A DNA stretch of 64,000 nt from Nodularia sphaerocarpa UHCC 0038. Its GTDB lineage: Bacteria > Cyanobacteriota > Cyanobacteriia > Cyanobacteriales > Nostocaceae. A model generated the notes under the pieces. The model was not told the origin of the DNA. It saw nothing but the letters and a program-made list of their open reading frames with translations, and did not search any database. Positions 1-7,663 of the stretch are shown piece after piece. The position numbers and the translations under genes are program-made. The DNA lies in assembly GCF_022376295.1 (NCBI RefSeq), contig NZ_CP060140.1, positions 4,778,356 to 4,842,355 on the forward strand. The letters run 5' to 3'. Every line of letters begins with the position of its first letter. Position 1 is the stretch's first letter.

Positions 1-186
1 CCGGCGATAAATGATGCCATCTTCGTAGTATTCTAATTCTTGATATGATCCTTTTGAACCATAGAATAAAACTTCATGTCCTGCACGAGCTAAACGCAGT
101 GCTAAGGCATAAGATACTAGGCGGATTCCTCCAGATTTAGGCGGTTCTGCTAGGGTAACAGGGTAGTCGAAGAAGGCGATTTTCAT
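1..186 (-). CDS. GT4-family glycosyltransferase, N-terminal fragment (cut by window edge)
   Basis: Only the first 62 codons lie in the window. The minus strand reads MKIAFFDYPVTLAEP, then a KSGGIR stretch and LARAGHEVLFYG. This is the usual beginning of a GT-B fold family 4 glycosyltransferase: a beta strand, a Gly-Gly loop near the acceptor site, then a helix ending in AGHEV. The frame is open to the window edge. Donor and acceptor cannot be inferred from this part. It could be the sugar-adding enzyme of the neighbouring peptide cluster or an ordinary exopolysaccharide enzyme; the sequence here does not decide. Confidence 0.7.
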   Translation of the reverse strand, partial: MKIAFFDYPVTLAEPPKSGGIRLVSYALALRLARAGHEVLFYGSKGSYQELEYYEDGIIYRR

Positions 187-270
187 ATTTTAGAATTTAT
201 ATAGGTTGGCAACAAAGCTAAATATAATGCTGATAATACCAATTATTTGTGAGGCTGCATATTATTTCGA

Positions 271-317
271 CCCCACCCCTAACCCCTCCGGTGCAAGCGA
301 GGAGGGGAACTGGATTT
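271..317. repeat. Dispersed Nostoc-type intergenic repeat in the 187-503 spacer
   Basis: The 317-base spacer between the divergent glycosyltransferase and aldo/keto reductase holds a CCCCACCCCTAACCCCTCC...GCAAGCGAGGAGGGG element. Near copies lie at 62122-62167 (same orientation) and about 39204-39250 (reverse orientation). I see no gene or clear promoter in the rest of the spacer. Confidence 0.7.
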
Positions 318-503
318 CTGGTTAAATTATATTTATGCATCTTTATATTAAATTGGTATAAGATGGTGTGGTTTTGATTTGGAAATTTGCATACTTTTGT
401 TTAATTAGAATATGCATTAATCTCACGCATTCGCCGTTAGGCTTTCGGTGCAGGGTAGGCGCAAAGAACAAAAGTTTAAAAAATGTAATTATCGAGAATT
501 GGT

Positions 504-1337
504 ATGAAAAACATTTGCTTACTATCTGGTCAATTGATGCCAGTATTAGGAATGGGGACTGCGGGATTGGGTGAAGTTCACGCCGAGGGTGAAAATGAAA
601 TTGCTGCTTTGCGTCGTGGACTGGATTTGGGGATGACTTTGATTGATACGGCGGAAATTTACGGGGATGGTGGGGCGGAAATTTTAATTGGGGAAGCGAT
701 CGCTCATTGTCGTTCATCAGTGTTTCTCGTCAGTAAGGTTGCTCCTCGCAATGCAACTCAGCTAGGGGCGATCGCTGCTTGTGAGAATAGTTTACGACGG
801 TTACAAACTGATTACCTCGACCTTTATTTACTGCACTGGCGGGGGCCTGTACCGTTATCAGAAACCTTGGTAGCATTGGAGACGCTGAAACAATCTGGCA
901 AAATTCGAGATTATGGCGTTGGCAATTTTGATGTCAAGGATATGGAAGAGGCTAGGGCTTTACCCGGAGGTGAAGTTATTGCGACAAATCAAATCCCCTA
1001 CAATTTGCGACATCGTAACAGTGAATGGAAGCTGTTATCTTGGTGTCAACAAAGAGGAATCCCCATCATGGCGCATTCGCCTCTGCTACAGGGTGAACTC
1101 CTCAAACATCCCAAATTGCTAGAAATTGCCCAACAGCGTGGGGTAACAGTTGCACAGGTGGCGATCGCTTGGTTGTTGCATCAAGAGGTGATAGTCTTTC
1201 CCAAAGTTAGCAGTATCGCCCACGTTGAGCAGAATCGAGCCGCCCTCGATTTGCAGTTAACTACAGAAGAACTGAGTGCTTTGGATGTTGCTTTTCCCCC
1301 ACCATCTGCACCTATTACCCTGCTGGAGAATTGGTAA
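504..1337 (+). CDS. Aldo/keto reductase
   Basis: The 277-residue protein has the AKR (beta/alpha)8 signature set: LGMGTAGLGE near the N-terminus, DTAEIYG (Asp48 and Tyr53), LVSKVAPR (Lys78) and DYLDLYLLHW (His111), which together give the catalytic Asp-Tyr-Lys-His tetrad. The length is normal for the family. Such enzymes reduce carbonyls with NADPH in the cytoplasm; the substrate is not readable. It stands alone on the plus strand and converges on the oxygenase gene at 1369-2352 with 31 bases between stops, so it is probably outside the peptide operon. Confidence 0.88.
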   Translation: MKNICLLSGQLMPVLGMGTAGLGEVHAEGENEIAALRRGLDLGMTLIDTAEIYGDGGAEILIGEAIAHCRSSVFLVSKVAPRNATQLGAIAACENSLRRLQTDYLDLYLLHWRGPVPLSETLVALETLKQSGKIRDYGVGNFDVKDMEEARALPGGEVIATNQIPYNLRHRNSEWKLLSWCQQRGIPIMAHSPLLQGELLKHPKLLEIAQQRGVTVAQVAIAWLLHQEVIVFPKVSSIAHVEQNRAALDLQLTTEELSALDVAFPPPSAPITLLENW

Positions 1338-1368
1338 TTAAAAAGTCAGGGCGTAAGGTTTTGCTCCC

Positions 1369-2352
1369 CTACTGCGGATTATTAAATCTTTTGGCTAAAT
1401 CTTCAGTTTTCTGCTGGTAATATTCCTTTGTGAGGATCGGGGGGTACTTAGGCGCTTCGCCTGCATCTAAGCAAGTTTCAATACAGGCAATTTCTGTATT
1501 ATCGCCAGGAGAGAGAAAGAAAGCTAAGGAGTATCTTTCTGGCAGATTACGGGCATTGGCTGGCATCAGTACCCGATGTTTGGTAGCTGGAAGTTGATCG
1601 TTTGTCCATCGCTGCATGACATCGGCGATAAAGACTATGGGTGTGTTAGGAAGTGGAGGCGCTGCAATCCATTCTCCGGCATTAGTACAGACTTCTAGCC
1701 CGCCATTTTCATCCTGAAACAGCAGGGAAAGACTGCCCCAATCTGTATGTTCCTCGAAGCGTGCTTCTCCTGGTTGGGGCGGTTCAGATACTTCATAGTA
1801 GCGATGCAACAGCCCATAGTCTGCTTGCTGGGGATGGCGATCGCTAAAGTAAGATTCTGGCAGGTTTAAGGCTAGAGAGATGGCTTTGAGGATGCGATCG
1901 CCAGCGTCATGACAAGCTATGAATAATTGCTGAATAGCATCACTAAAAGCGGGATGGTTCGCCAGGTGCTGATGAACTTGCAATGCTACAGGGGAATCTG
2001 TATCAATATGGTCTGTTAAAACGGCTTCGCCGAATACGAAGGCCTCCCGAAAATCACCGTTATATTTGGTGTAAAAGTACCCCAGCGCTGCGCCGTCTTT
2101 CCAGGCTAGTTGTCTTTTTTCGGCTTCTGGTAGTGCAAAGAAGCCATTGGCTTTGGTAAAGGCTTGATCAATGGCATTTTGGGGAACGCAATTTTTCAGG
2201 TAAAAGCAGCCAACTTTTTGAATTGCTTGTAATAATTGGTTGGCGATCGCTTGTTTACCAGCAAGGTCACTGAAAGTAAACTGATGAAGGTCAAGGATGG
2301 GAATCTGTGTTGAGGTTGCAGGTTGTTGTTCAATTTCTTGAATTGAGTTCAT
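1369..2352 (-). CDS. 2-oxoglutarate/Fe(II)-dependent oxygenase, IPNS-like (copy 4)
   Basis: The 327-residue protein has the isopenicillin N synthase-like layout. An N-terminal DIOX_N part (IPILDLHQF, VGCFYLKN) precedes a jelly-roll core with iron ligands His202 and Asp204 (EHTDWGS) and His259 (ATKHRV), and Arg273-x-Ser275 (RYS) for 2-oxoglutarate. All ligands are present, so it should be active. It is one of four close paralogues in the window sharing VGCFYLK-type, RWTND and PKYPP blocks; this copy lacks the GDT sequence seen near residue 28 in the others. It is the most distal gene of the minus-strand run. A role in oxidising an aeruginosin-type building block is inferred from context only. 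Confidence 0.87.
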   Translation of the reverse strand: MNSIQEIEQQPATSTQIPILDLHQFTFSDLAGKQAIANQLLQAIQKVGCFYLKNCVPQNAIDQAFTKANGFFALPEAEKRQLAWKDGAALGYFYTKYNGDFREAFVFGEAVLTDHIDTDSPVALQVHQHLANHPAFSDAIQQLFIACHDAGDRILKAISLALNLPESYFSDRHPQQADYGLLHRYYEVSEPPQPGEARFEEHTDWGSLSLLFQDENGGLEVCTNAGEWIAAPPLPNTPIVFIADVMQRWTNDQLPATKHRVLMPANARNLPERYSLAFFLSPGDNTEIACIETCLDAGEAPKYPPILTKEYYQQKTEDLAKRFNNPQ

Positions 2353-2393
2353 GAGTTTAATGTGGATGGTTTGCAGTTTTTTGGTTTTTTTTT

Positions 2394-2434
2394 AACGCAA
2401 AGGTACGCAAAGTCAGCGCCTAGGTACGCAGAGT
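2394..2434. repeat. Short tandem repeat, TACGCA(R)AG type
   Basis: Between two oxygenase genes the sequence repeats AACGCAAAGGTACGCAAAG, and then TACGCAGAG. It belongs to the same intergenic family as the GCAGAGGC repeats at 12363, 17255, 44733 and 48767. Confidence 0.6.
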
Positions 2435-2469
2435 ATTGGGTTGGAATTGATGAAATGTGTTATTGAGGT

Positions 2470-3477
2470 TCAACTACGCCCATATTTTGTGGCTCGATCA
2501 TTGGTTCTTTTGAGGAGATGATCGCCGACGAAGGTTGGGGGATATTTGGGAGAGGCTTCGGCTTTTAGGCAAGTTTCTAGACAGTTTACTTCAACGTCGT
2601 AATCAGGTATTACAAAAAAGCTAAATGAGTACCTTTGTTTAATGCTCTGGAAATCATCTGGGACGGAAACTCGATGAGGTGCTGCACAAAATTGATCGTT
2701 TGTCCATCGTGACATCATATCTGCCGGCATCACTAAAACGGTCTCAGGAACTGAAGTGGTGGTGATCCATTCTCCTTTTGGTGTATATACTTCTAGTCCT
2801 CCTCCTTGATCCTGAAATAGTAAGGTAATACTGCCTAAATCAGTGTGTTCAAAAAAGCGCGTTTGTCCGGTTTTGGGAGCCTGAGAAATATAAGGATAGT
2901 AATTGAAAACTCCGGCGTGGTTTTGCTGAGAATGTAAATTGGTAAAGTAGGAAGTTGGTAGTTGCAAGGCGATGGCTAATGCTTCTAACACATTCAAAGC
3001 ACTTTCCTGGGAAGCTGTGAAAAATTGCTCCATCAGTTCCCGAAATTCTGGGGGATTTTGCGGCCATTGATTAGGGACATCTAACGCCTCTGCATAACTG
3101 TCAATTCCGGCTTTATTTGGATCAAGTTCTTTGCCAAAACTAAAGGATTCGTGTAACTGTCCTGGTTGATTACCAATGAACATTTTTTCAAAGGGTATAT
3201 AACCCCGGCTACGTCCGGTAACTTCTGAGGCGACTTGCTGTTTTTCCTCTAATGGGAGTGTAAAAAAGCTCTCGGCTTGAGCAAAGGCTTGGTCAATTAA
3301 AGTTTGGGAGACACCATTTTTTAAATAGAAGCAGCCCACTTCTTGAATAGCATCAGAGATTTGGTTAGCAACTGCTTCTCTGGTATTAGTGTCACCCGTG
3401 ATGAATGGATAAATGTCAATGACGGGAATCTGTGATGAAACAGTTGTTTGCTTTGCTAGTTCATTGATTGAAGTCAT
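2470..3477 (-). CDS. 2-oxoglutarate/Fe(II)-dependent oxygenase, IPNS-like (copy 3)
   Basis: The 335-residue paralogue of the neighbouring gene keeps all key residues: His211 and Asp213 (EHTDLGS), His268 (AAPHRV) and Arg282-x-Ser284 (RYS). The N-terminal block IPVIDIYPFITGDT and the PKYPP block near the C-terminus match the other copies. It has a longer substrate loop (residues 88-140, RGYIPFEKMFIGNQPG) than copy 4, which suggests a different substrate or site of attack. It lies 117 bases upstream of copy 4 in the same direction, a typical tandem duplication. Confidence 0.87.
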   Translation of the reverse strand: MTSINELAKQTTVSSQIPVIDIYPFITGDTNTREAVANQISDAIQEVGCFYLKNGVSQTLIDQAFAQAESFFTLPLEEKQQVASEVTGRSRGYIPFEKMFIGNQPGQLHESFSFGKELDPNKAGIDSYAEALDVPNQWPQNPPEFRELMEQFFTASQESALNVLEALAIALQLPTSYFTNLHSQQNHAGVFNYYPYISQAPKTGQTRFFEHTDLGSITLLFQDQGGGLEVYTPKGEWITTTSVPETVLVMPADMMSRWTNDQFCAAPHRVSVPDDFQSIKQRYSFSFFVIPDYDVEVNCLETCLKAEASPKYPPTFVGDHLLKRTNDRATKYGRS

Positions 3478-3524
3478 AGTTAAAAAATTCCTAAAAATGA
3501 GTTGAGTTTATTGAAAAACTATAC

Positions 3525-4436
3525 TTAGCTGTAACACTTGTAATACACAGCGCGATCGCCACCCGCAACAAAGGTATCAATTTGGTGAGGACTTCGGGAA
3601 ACCGCAGCCGGTGCAGAAGTACAATAACCACCAAGATGCTGCCAATCGCCCCAAACGGAACCATTCCAGGACTTGCGGTACATTGCACCATCACAGCCAA
3701 CAGTAAAAATATCTAGCCGATTCTGATCAACAGCAGTGGCGGTGACACCGTACTGACAATAGCCTCCCAAGTTGTCCCAATCGCTCCAAATTGAGCCATT
3801 CCAGCCCTTGTGGTAGATTGCGCCATCCCCTCCCAAAACGAAGGTATCAATGCAGTCTGTGCCGCGAGCAACCGCAGCAGGTGCAGCCAGACAATAGCCT
3901 CCCAAATTTTCCCAATCGCTCCAATCTGAACCATTCCAGCCCTTGTGGTACATCGCGCCATCAATACCAACAGTAAAAATATCGAGGCGATTCTCAGCCC
4001 CAGAAGCGGCGGCGACACCATAGTGAGAGTACCCACCCAGGTTTTCCCAAACACTCCATTTTGAACCATCCCACCATGTACGGTATGTGGCGCGATCGCT
4101 ACCCAAAACAAAAGTATCAATGCGGTTCATCCCCCAAGAAACCGCCGCAGGGGAAGAAATAGAATAACCACCGAGTCTTTGCCAATCGCTCCAACTGGAA
4201 CCATCCCACCACTTATGCCATAGAGGGCCAATACTAGCAGTAATCAAGATATCTAAGCGATTTTCTGACCAAGAAGCGGCAGTTACACCATACTGACAAT
4301 ATCCATCGAGATATTCTCCATCGATAGAAAACATAGGCATATCTTCCGTAGCGGCCGGACTCATTCCTGGAAATGGCATACCGACAGTAGATTGAGCATC
4401 AGAAATTGGTGGTGTAGTTGAATAGCTATTTGTCAT
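3525..4436 (-). CDS. PLL-like (DUF346-type) six-repeat beta-propeller protein, copy B
   Basis: The 303-residue protein is almost entirely six tandem repeats of about 46 residues. Each begins LGGY or DGY and ends WNG.xWSDWxxLGG-like, with an alternating pattern: odd repeats carry YGVTAAS...NRLDI, even repeats APAAVS...IDTFV. This resembles the bladed repeats of Photorhabdus-type fucose lectins (PLL) and the DUF346 repeat; six repeats suggest a six- or incomplete seven-bladed propeller. An in-frame upstream ATG at 4541 would add an artefact-like ERDERDERDER tail coded by a 9-bp tandem repeat, so I chose the ATG at 4436 (MTNSYSTTPP). There is no signal peptide. The function is unknown; sugar binding is only a family-based guess. 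It is a duplicate of the gene at 4749-5717. Confidence 0.75.
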   Translation of the reverse strand: MTNSYSTTPPISDAQSTVGMPFPGMSPAATEDMPMFSIDGEYLDGYCQYGVTAASWSENRLDILITASIGPLWHKWWDGSSWSDWQRLGGYSISSPAAVSWGMNRIDTFVLGSDRATYRTWWDGSKWSVWENLGGYSHYGVAAASGAENRLDIFTVGIDGAMYHKGWNGSDWSDWENLGGYCLAAPAAVARGTDCIDTFVLGGDGAIYHKGWNGSIWSDWDNLGGYCQYGVTATAVDQNRLDIFTVGCDGAMYRKSWNGSVWGDWQHLGGYCTSAPAAVSRSPHQIDTFVAGGDRAVYYKCYS

Positions 4437-4441
4437 AAACT

Positions 4442-4504
4442 CATCCCTTTCATCCCTTTCATCCCTTTCATCCCTTTCATCCCTTTCATCCCTTTCATCC
4501 CTTT
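4442..4504. repeat. 9-bp tandem repeat, seven copies
   Basis: Seven perfect head-to-tail copies of CATCCCTTT lie directly upstream of the propeller gene start. On the minus strand one frame reads ERD repeats and another GMK repeats; both are shadows of the repeat. It behaves like a cyanobacterial short tandem repeat tract and extends into a degenerate CTTCTCTTT tract. Confidence 0.85.
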
Positions 4505-4530
4505 CTTCTCTTTCTTCTCTTCCTTCGTGT

Positions 4531-4595
4531 CCTTCTCCCAAGGGGAGACGCTTCGCGAACGCGCCCTTCTCCCAAGGGGAGACGCTTCGCGAACG
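4531..4595. repeat. Tandem pair of a 31-bp palindromic dispersed repeat
   Basis: Two copies (4531-4561 and 4565-4595) contain CTTCTCCCAAGGGGAGACG followed by CTTCGCGAACG. A related variant lies near 22530. The rest of the spacer to 4748 holds a CGGGCAAGATGCCCATCCC element near 4683 and no gene. Confidence 0.8.
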
Positions 4596-4748
4596 TGGTT
4601 CGTTAAAAAAAACTGACCTTCACAAAGAGTCAAGCCGAGTATGGGGATTAGACTGTTCCTCATTTAACTTGCATCATGAGGACGGGCAAGATGCCCATCC
4701 CACAAGATATTCAGTAAATCTGATTATGGAAACTAGATGTGTTTTAGC

Positions 4749-5717
4749 TTAGACTTTACCAGCCAAGTCATACCACTTATGGTAAACAGAGCGATCGCTA
4801 CCCAGAACAAAAGTATCAACGCAGTTTGGTTGCGAAGAAACCGCCGCCGGTGCTGCAATACAATAGCCACCGAGATTATTCCAACCCACCCAATTGGAAC
4901 CATCCCAGCACTTGTGATAAACTGCACCATTACGAGCAACAATATAGATATCTAGGCGATTTTCCGCGCCCGAAGCAGCAGCCACACCATACTGAGAATA
5001 ACCGCCGAGTTTATCCCAACCCACCCAGTTTGAGCCATTCCAGTAATGGTGATAGATAGCGCGATCGCTACCCAAGGCAAAGAGATCAATGCGGTTCAAT
5101 CCCCAAGAAACCGCCGCCGGTGTAGAAATACAGTAGCCACCCAGCCTTTCCCAGTCACTCCAGATATCGCCATCTTTATACTTGTGGTAAATAGCACCAT
5201 CCCAGTTGACAATAAAAAGATCCAGCCGATTTTCTGCCCAAGAAGCAGCAGCCACACCATACTGAGAGTAGCCGCCAAGATTCAGCCAATTACTCCAGGT
5301 TGAACCATCCCAGCCTTGATGATAAACAGAGCGATCGCCCCCAATCACAAAGGTATCAATGCGGTTCCCGCCTCTAGAAACCGCCACTGGTGCAGAAATA
5401 CAGTACCCCCCCAGCCTTTCCCAATCACTCCAGCTTGAGCCATTTCTGTACTTGTGGTACATAGCACTATCCTTACCAATGGTAAAAACATCCAGGCGAT
5501 TTTCTGCCCCAGAAGTAGCCGCAACACCGTACTGAGAGTAACCCCCAAGATTTTCGCCATCCATTGCAAAACACGGCATATCGTCTTTTGAAGCCGCACC
5601 CATCATCGGATATGGCGTTGGGGGAGGATAGGGGATACGTCCAGAAACGTCTTGGGGTGACATTTCAATACTCGGCATTTCATGTATTTCCTCTGCGCTG
5701 GTTTGCTTTGTAGTCAT
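4749..5717 (-). CDS. PLL-like (DUF346-type) six-repeat beta-propeller protein, copy A
   Basis: The 322-residue protein has a Pro-rich, 50-residue N-terminal segment (SGRIPYPPPTPYP). Six repeats of about 46 residues follow, each starting LGGY with alternating YGVAAAS...NRLD and APAAVS...NRIDTF halves and a YHKxWxGSxWxxW strand. The design is the same as the gene downstream (3525-4436), and the shared short pre-repeat block (DMPxF, DGE) supports recent duplication. No signal peptide or membrane segment is visible. PLL-type propellers bind fucosylated or methylated sugars; whether the ligand residues are kept cannot be judged by eye. It sits 36 bases downstream of the SGNH protein gene, so the two are probably co-transcribed. 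Confidence 0.77.
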   Translation of the reverse strand: MTTKQTSAEEIHEMPSIEMSPQDVSGRIPYPPPTPYPMMGAASKDDMPCFAMDGENLGGYSQYGVAATSGAENRLDVFTIGKDSAMYHKYRNGSSWSDWERLGGYCISAPVAVSRGGNRIDTFVIGGDRSVYHQGWDGSTWSNWLNLGGYSQYGVAAASWAENRLDLFIVNWDGAIYHKYKDGDIWSDWERLGGYCISTPAAVSWGLNRIDLFALGSDRAIYHHYWNGSNWVGWDKLGGYSQYGVAAASGAENRLDIYIVARNGAVYHKCWDGSNWVGWNNLGGYCIAAPAAVSSQPNCVDTFVLGSDRSVYHKWYDLAGKV

Positions 5718-5753
5718 TTGCTTTTGGATTTTTTCAGAACAATTAATTACGAA

Positions 5754-6845
5754 TTACAAATTATGATTGAGAGTATTTAGCATTACCTTAGCGGCTAATT
5801 CATGTCCAGCAGGATTCCAATGACCATCGATATCAAAATAAAGATTTTCTGGCTGACTATTTTCCCTAAAATCATCAGTTAGATTCACACAACTTACATT
5901 TTTTGATAGTGCGAGATTACATAAGCGTTGATAACCAATTTCTTCATTTTTGAGCAATGCTAGATGATCAGGAAACAATTCCATGTAATCTTTGATATAT
6001 GCTGATTCCTTTGAAGGTACAAGAAAAACCAACAACTTAACTTGATTTTCTTGGCTCAACTCAATAATTCGTGATAAAGCCGCTTCTACTTTCACAACAG
6101 CATCAGATGTCAAATAATCACTATCTACACTCACACCTGATTCAGGTGGAACCAGAGATAAATCAAATAAAGTTAACCCATTTTTTGCTTCTTTAGAAAT
6201 AGGCTGTCCGATTGGTGTCTGCAAACTTTTTTGGGAATTTTTCCAGACTAAATTATAGAAAAATGTTTTTTCATACCAAGGCGAAAAACTTCTTTCTTTA
6301 AGAGTATCGTATATCTTTTTACCAATATCTGCTGAATAATTAGTCAAATCATTAGCAACTATAGATAAGATTACTGTATTAGGTTTATATTTGGTGATCC
6401 ATTCATTAAATAATGTTTCATATTGGGCAAAGGAATAACCTGGAACGCCTAAGTTAATTACTGGTTGTTTCAAATCTGATTCCACAAGTCTGGGAAATGT
6501 TTGTTCCTCACTCACCCATTGACCCCATGTAAATGAATCTCCGACAAAATACAAGTTAGATTTGGTGTAATCTTTGCCGAGATTACGAAATCCATAACTA
6601 TCTGTATTAGCAACCTCTGCCACTTTTGCTTCTTGCCAAACAGTGTTAAAGTCTCTGAGATTAGATTTGGGCTTGTAGCCTAATTGAGCATCTGGTTGAA
6701 TAAATTGATAAAAAATTTGCGCCTTAGACTTCTGCGGAGCAGCAACTCCTGTACTAATGGCAAAAGTTTCCACAATCAACAGCCCAACTATAACTCCAGC
6801 CAGCATGAGGAATAAATTTTGTAGCCAAGGCTTGATTTTTTGCAT
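5754..6845 (-). CDS. Membrane-anchored SGNH-hydrolase-like protein
   Basis: The 363-residue protein has one N-terminal membrane segment (residues 10-30), then an SGNH esterase/acetyltransferase core: GDSFTWG (Ser104), NLGVPGYS (Gly133), VANDLT (Asn165) and DGHWNPAGH (340-348) carrying the Asp/His pair. All four blocks are present, so it is probably catalytic and faces the periplasm or cell surface. Proteins of this type (AlgJ/AlgX, SGNH partners of MBOAT enzymes) move or remove acyl groups on glycans. It follows the SxtK-like gene after a 240-base spacer that contains a repeat element. It could act with the MBOAT gene at 9507-11006. Confidence 0.8.
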   Translation of the reverse strand: MQKIKPWLQNLFLMLAGVIVGLLIVETFAISTGVAAPQKSKAQIFYQFIQPDAQLGYKPKSNLRDFNTVWQEAKVAEVANTDSYGFRNLGKDYTKSNLYFVGDSFTWGQWVSEEQTFPRLVESDLKQPVINLGVPGYSFAQYETLFNEWITKYKPNTVILSIVANDLTNYSADIGKKIYDTLKERSFSPWYEKTFFYNLVWKNSQKSLQTPIGQPISKEAKNGLTLFDLSLVPPESGVSVDSDYLTSDAVVKVEAALSRIIELSQENQVKLLVFLVPSKESAYIKDYMELFPDHLALLKNEEIGYQRLCNLALSKNVSCVNLTDDFRENSQPENLYFDIDGHWNPAGHELAAKVMLNTLNHNL

Positions 6846-6891
6846 GAATTATGAATCTTTACCGAAAAAGAAAAAGATACAAACTATAGCC

Positions 6892-6979
6892 ATCCTATTT
6901 GATTTATGAATTTATCGAACCGCCAAGTCGCCAAGGTCGCCAAGAGAAGAAGTAAAGAGGTTTGAAACTCAAATAGGAT
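6892..6979. repeat. Small inverted-repeat element with CGCCAAG tandem core
   Basis: Perfect 11-bp inverted ends ATCCTATTTGA (6892-6902) and TCAAATAGGAT (6969-6979) enclose CGCCAAG-type short repeats near 6919-6942. It is MITE-like in size (88 bp) but has no visible target duplication. Confidence 0.5.
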
Positions 6980-7086
6980 TCCTATATCTGTTGTTTGTTA
7001 GAGATTTCCAGAAAATAAATTTCCCCATTTCATCAGACCATATTTGTTATTTATCCCCCCTGCTCCCCTGCCTACCTTTAAATTGC

Positions 7087-7251
7087 TTAAAATAACGTGT
7101 AAATAAAGGGTGCTAACACGGATGACTGTGCGAAGACAATCAGGATACCTAAAAGTAATAGTGTGACGATGAGGGGTAGCAGGAAAAACTTTTGGCGCTC
7201 TTTGAGAAAGCCCCATAAATCTTTGAGGAAGTCTTGTGTGGTTTCAAACAT
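7087..7251 (-). CDS. SxtK-like small membrane protein (DUF5989 type)
   Basis: The 54-residue protein reads MFETTQDFLKDLWGFLKERQ, then a single hydrophobic helix (about 22-40, FFLLPLIVTLLLLGILIV), then SVLAPFIYTLF. This matches the tiny proteins encoded next to SxtI-type carbamoyltransferases. Its ATG (7251-7249) overlaps the TAA stop of the SxtJ-like gene by one base, indicating translational coupling. The function of SxtK is not established; a small subunit or anchor for the carbamoyltransferase is the usual suggestion. Confidence 0.85.
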   Translation of the reverse strand: MFETTQDFLKDLWGFLKERQKFFLLPLIVTLLLLGILIVFAQSSVLAPFIYTLF

Positions 7252-7658
7252 TAGAAAGGGTTCTCCATTTTTTCTCTAGGTTGTACTTGACTGATAATCC
7301 GATAGGTTGCTAAGTTAGGATCTAACTTTTTTCTCATTGTGTCTTGACGGAATACACCCCGCATCACTAGACCCATTGGCATCAATAAAGCATAGAAAAC
7401 AATGCCCAGAATGATGCGCGTATTAATCCAGCCTAAAACGAGGCCAATTCTCATCCAAATTTGATAAACACCATTCAGTGTTGTGGGAGCAATGAGCGCC
7501 CAAACCCAAAGGATGGCGGCAATCAGCCACGGTAAAATGGGTACAGACTCATGGTGGATTAGAGGCAGTATACTACCGAATAAGCCAGCTGCGATCGCAC
7601 CGCCAAGCAGTCCAAAATCCCGTAGTCCTTTTTGATCAAGTTCTTGTATTTCGTTCAT
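7251..7658 (-). CDS. SxtJ-like membrane protein
   Basis: The 135-residue protein has a short cytoplasmic head (MNEIQELDQKGLRDFGL) and about three hydrophobic segments (roughly 15-33, 40-58, 80-100). A conserved-looking tail follows, with RGVFRQDTMRKKLDP and RIISQVQPREKMENPF. Size, topology and the position between a carbamoyltransferase and an SxtK-like gene match SxtJ of saxitoxin loci, a family far more widespread than saxitoxin. Its ATG lies 5 bases after the carbamoyltransferase stop, so the three genes are one transcription unit. The molecular role is unknown. Confidence 0.85.
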   Translation of the reverse strand: MNEIQELDQKGLRDFGLLGGAIAAGLFGSILPLIHHESVPILPWLIAAILWVWALIAPTTLNGVYQIWMRIGLVLGWINTRIILGIVFYALLMPMGLVMRGVFRQDTMRKKLDPNLATYRIISQVQPREKMENPF

Positions 7659-7663
7659 CAGTG

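Noticed and set aside
4433..4663. Open frame coding for repeated GMK residues
   Set aside because: It is the other frame of the 9-bp tandem repeat and a dispersed palindrome; it has no family features and overlaps the propeller gene start.
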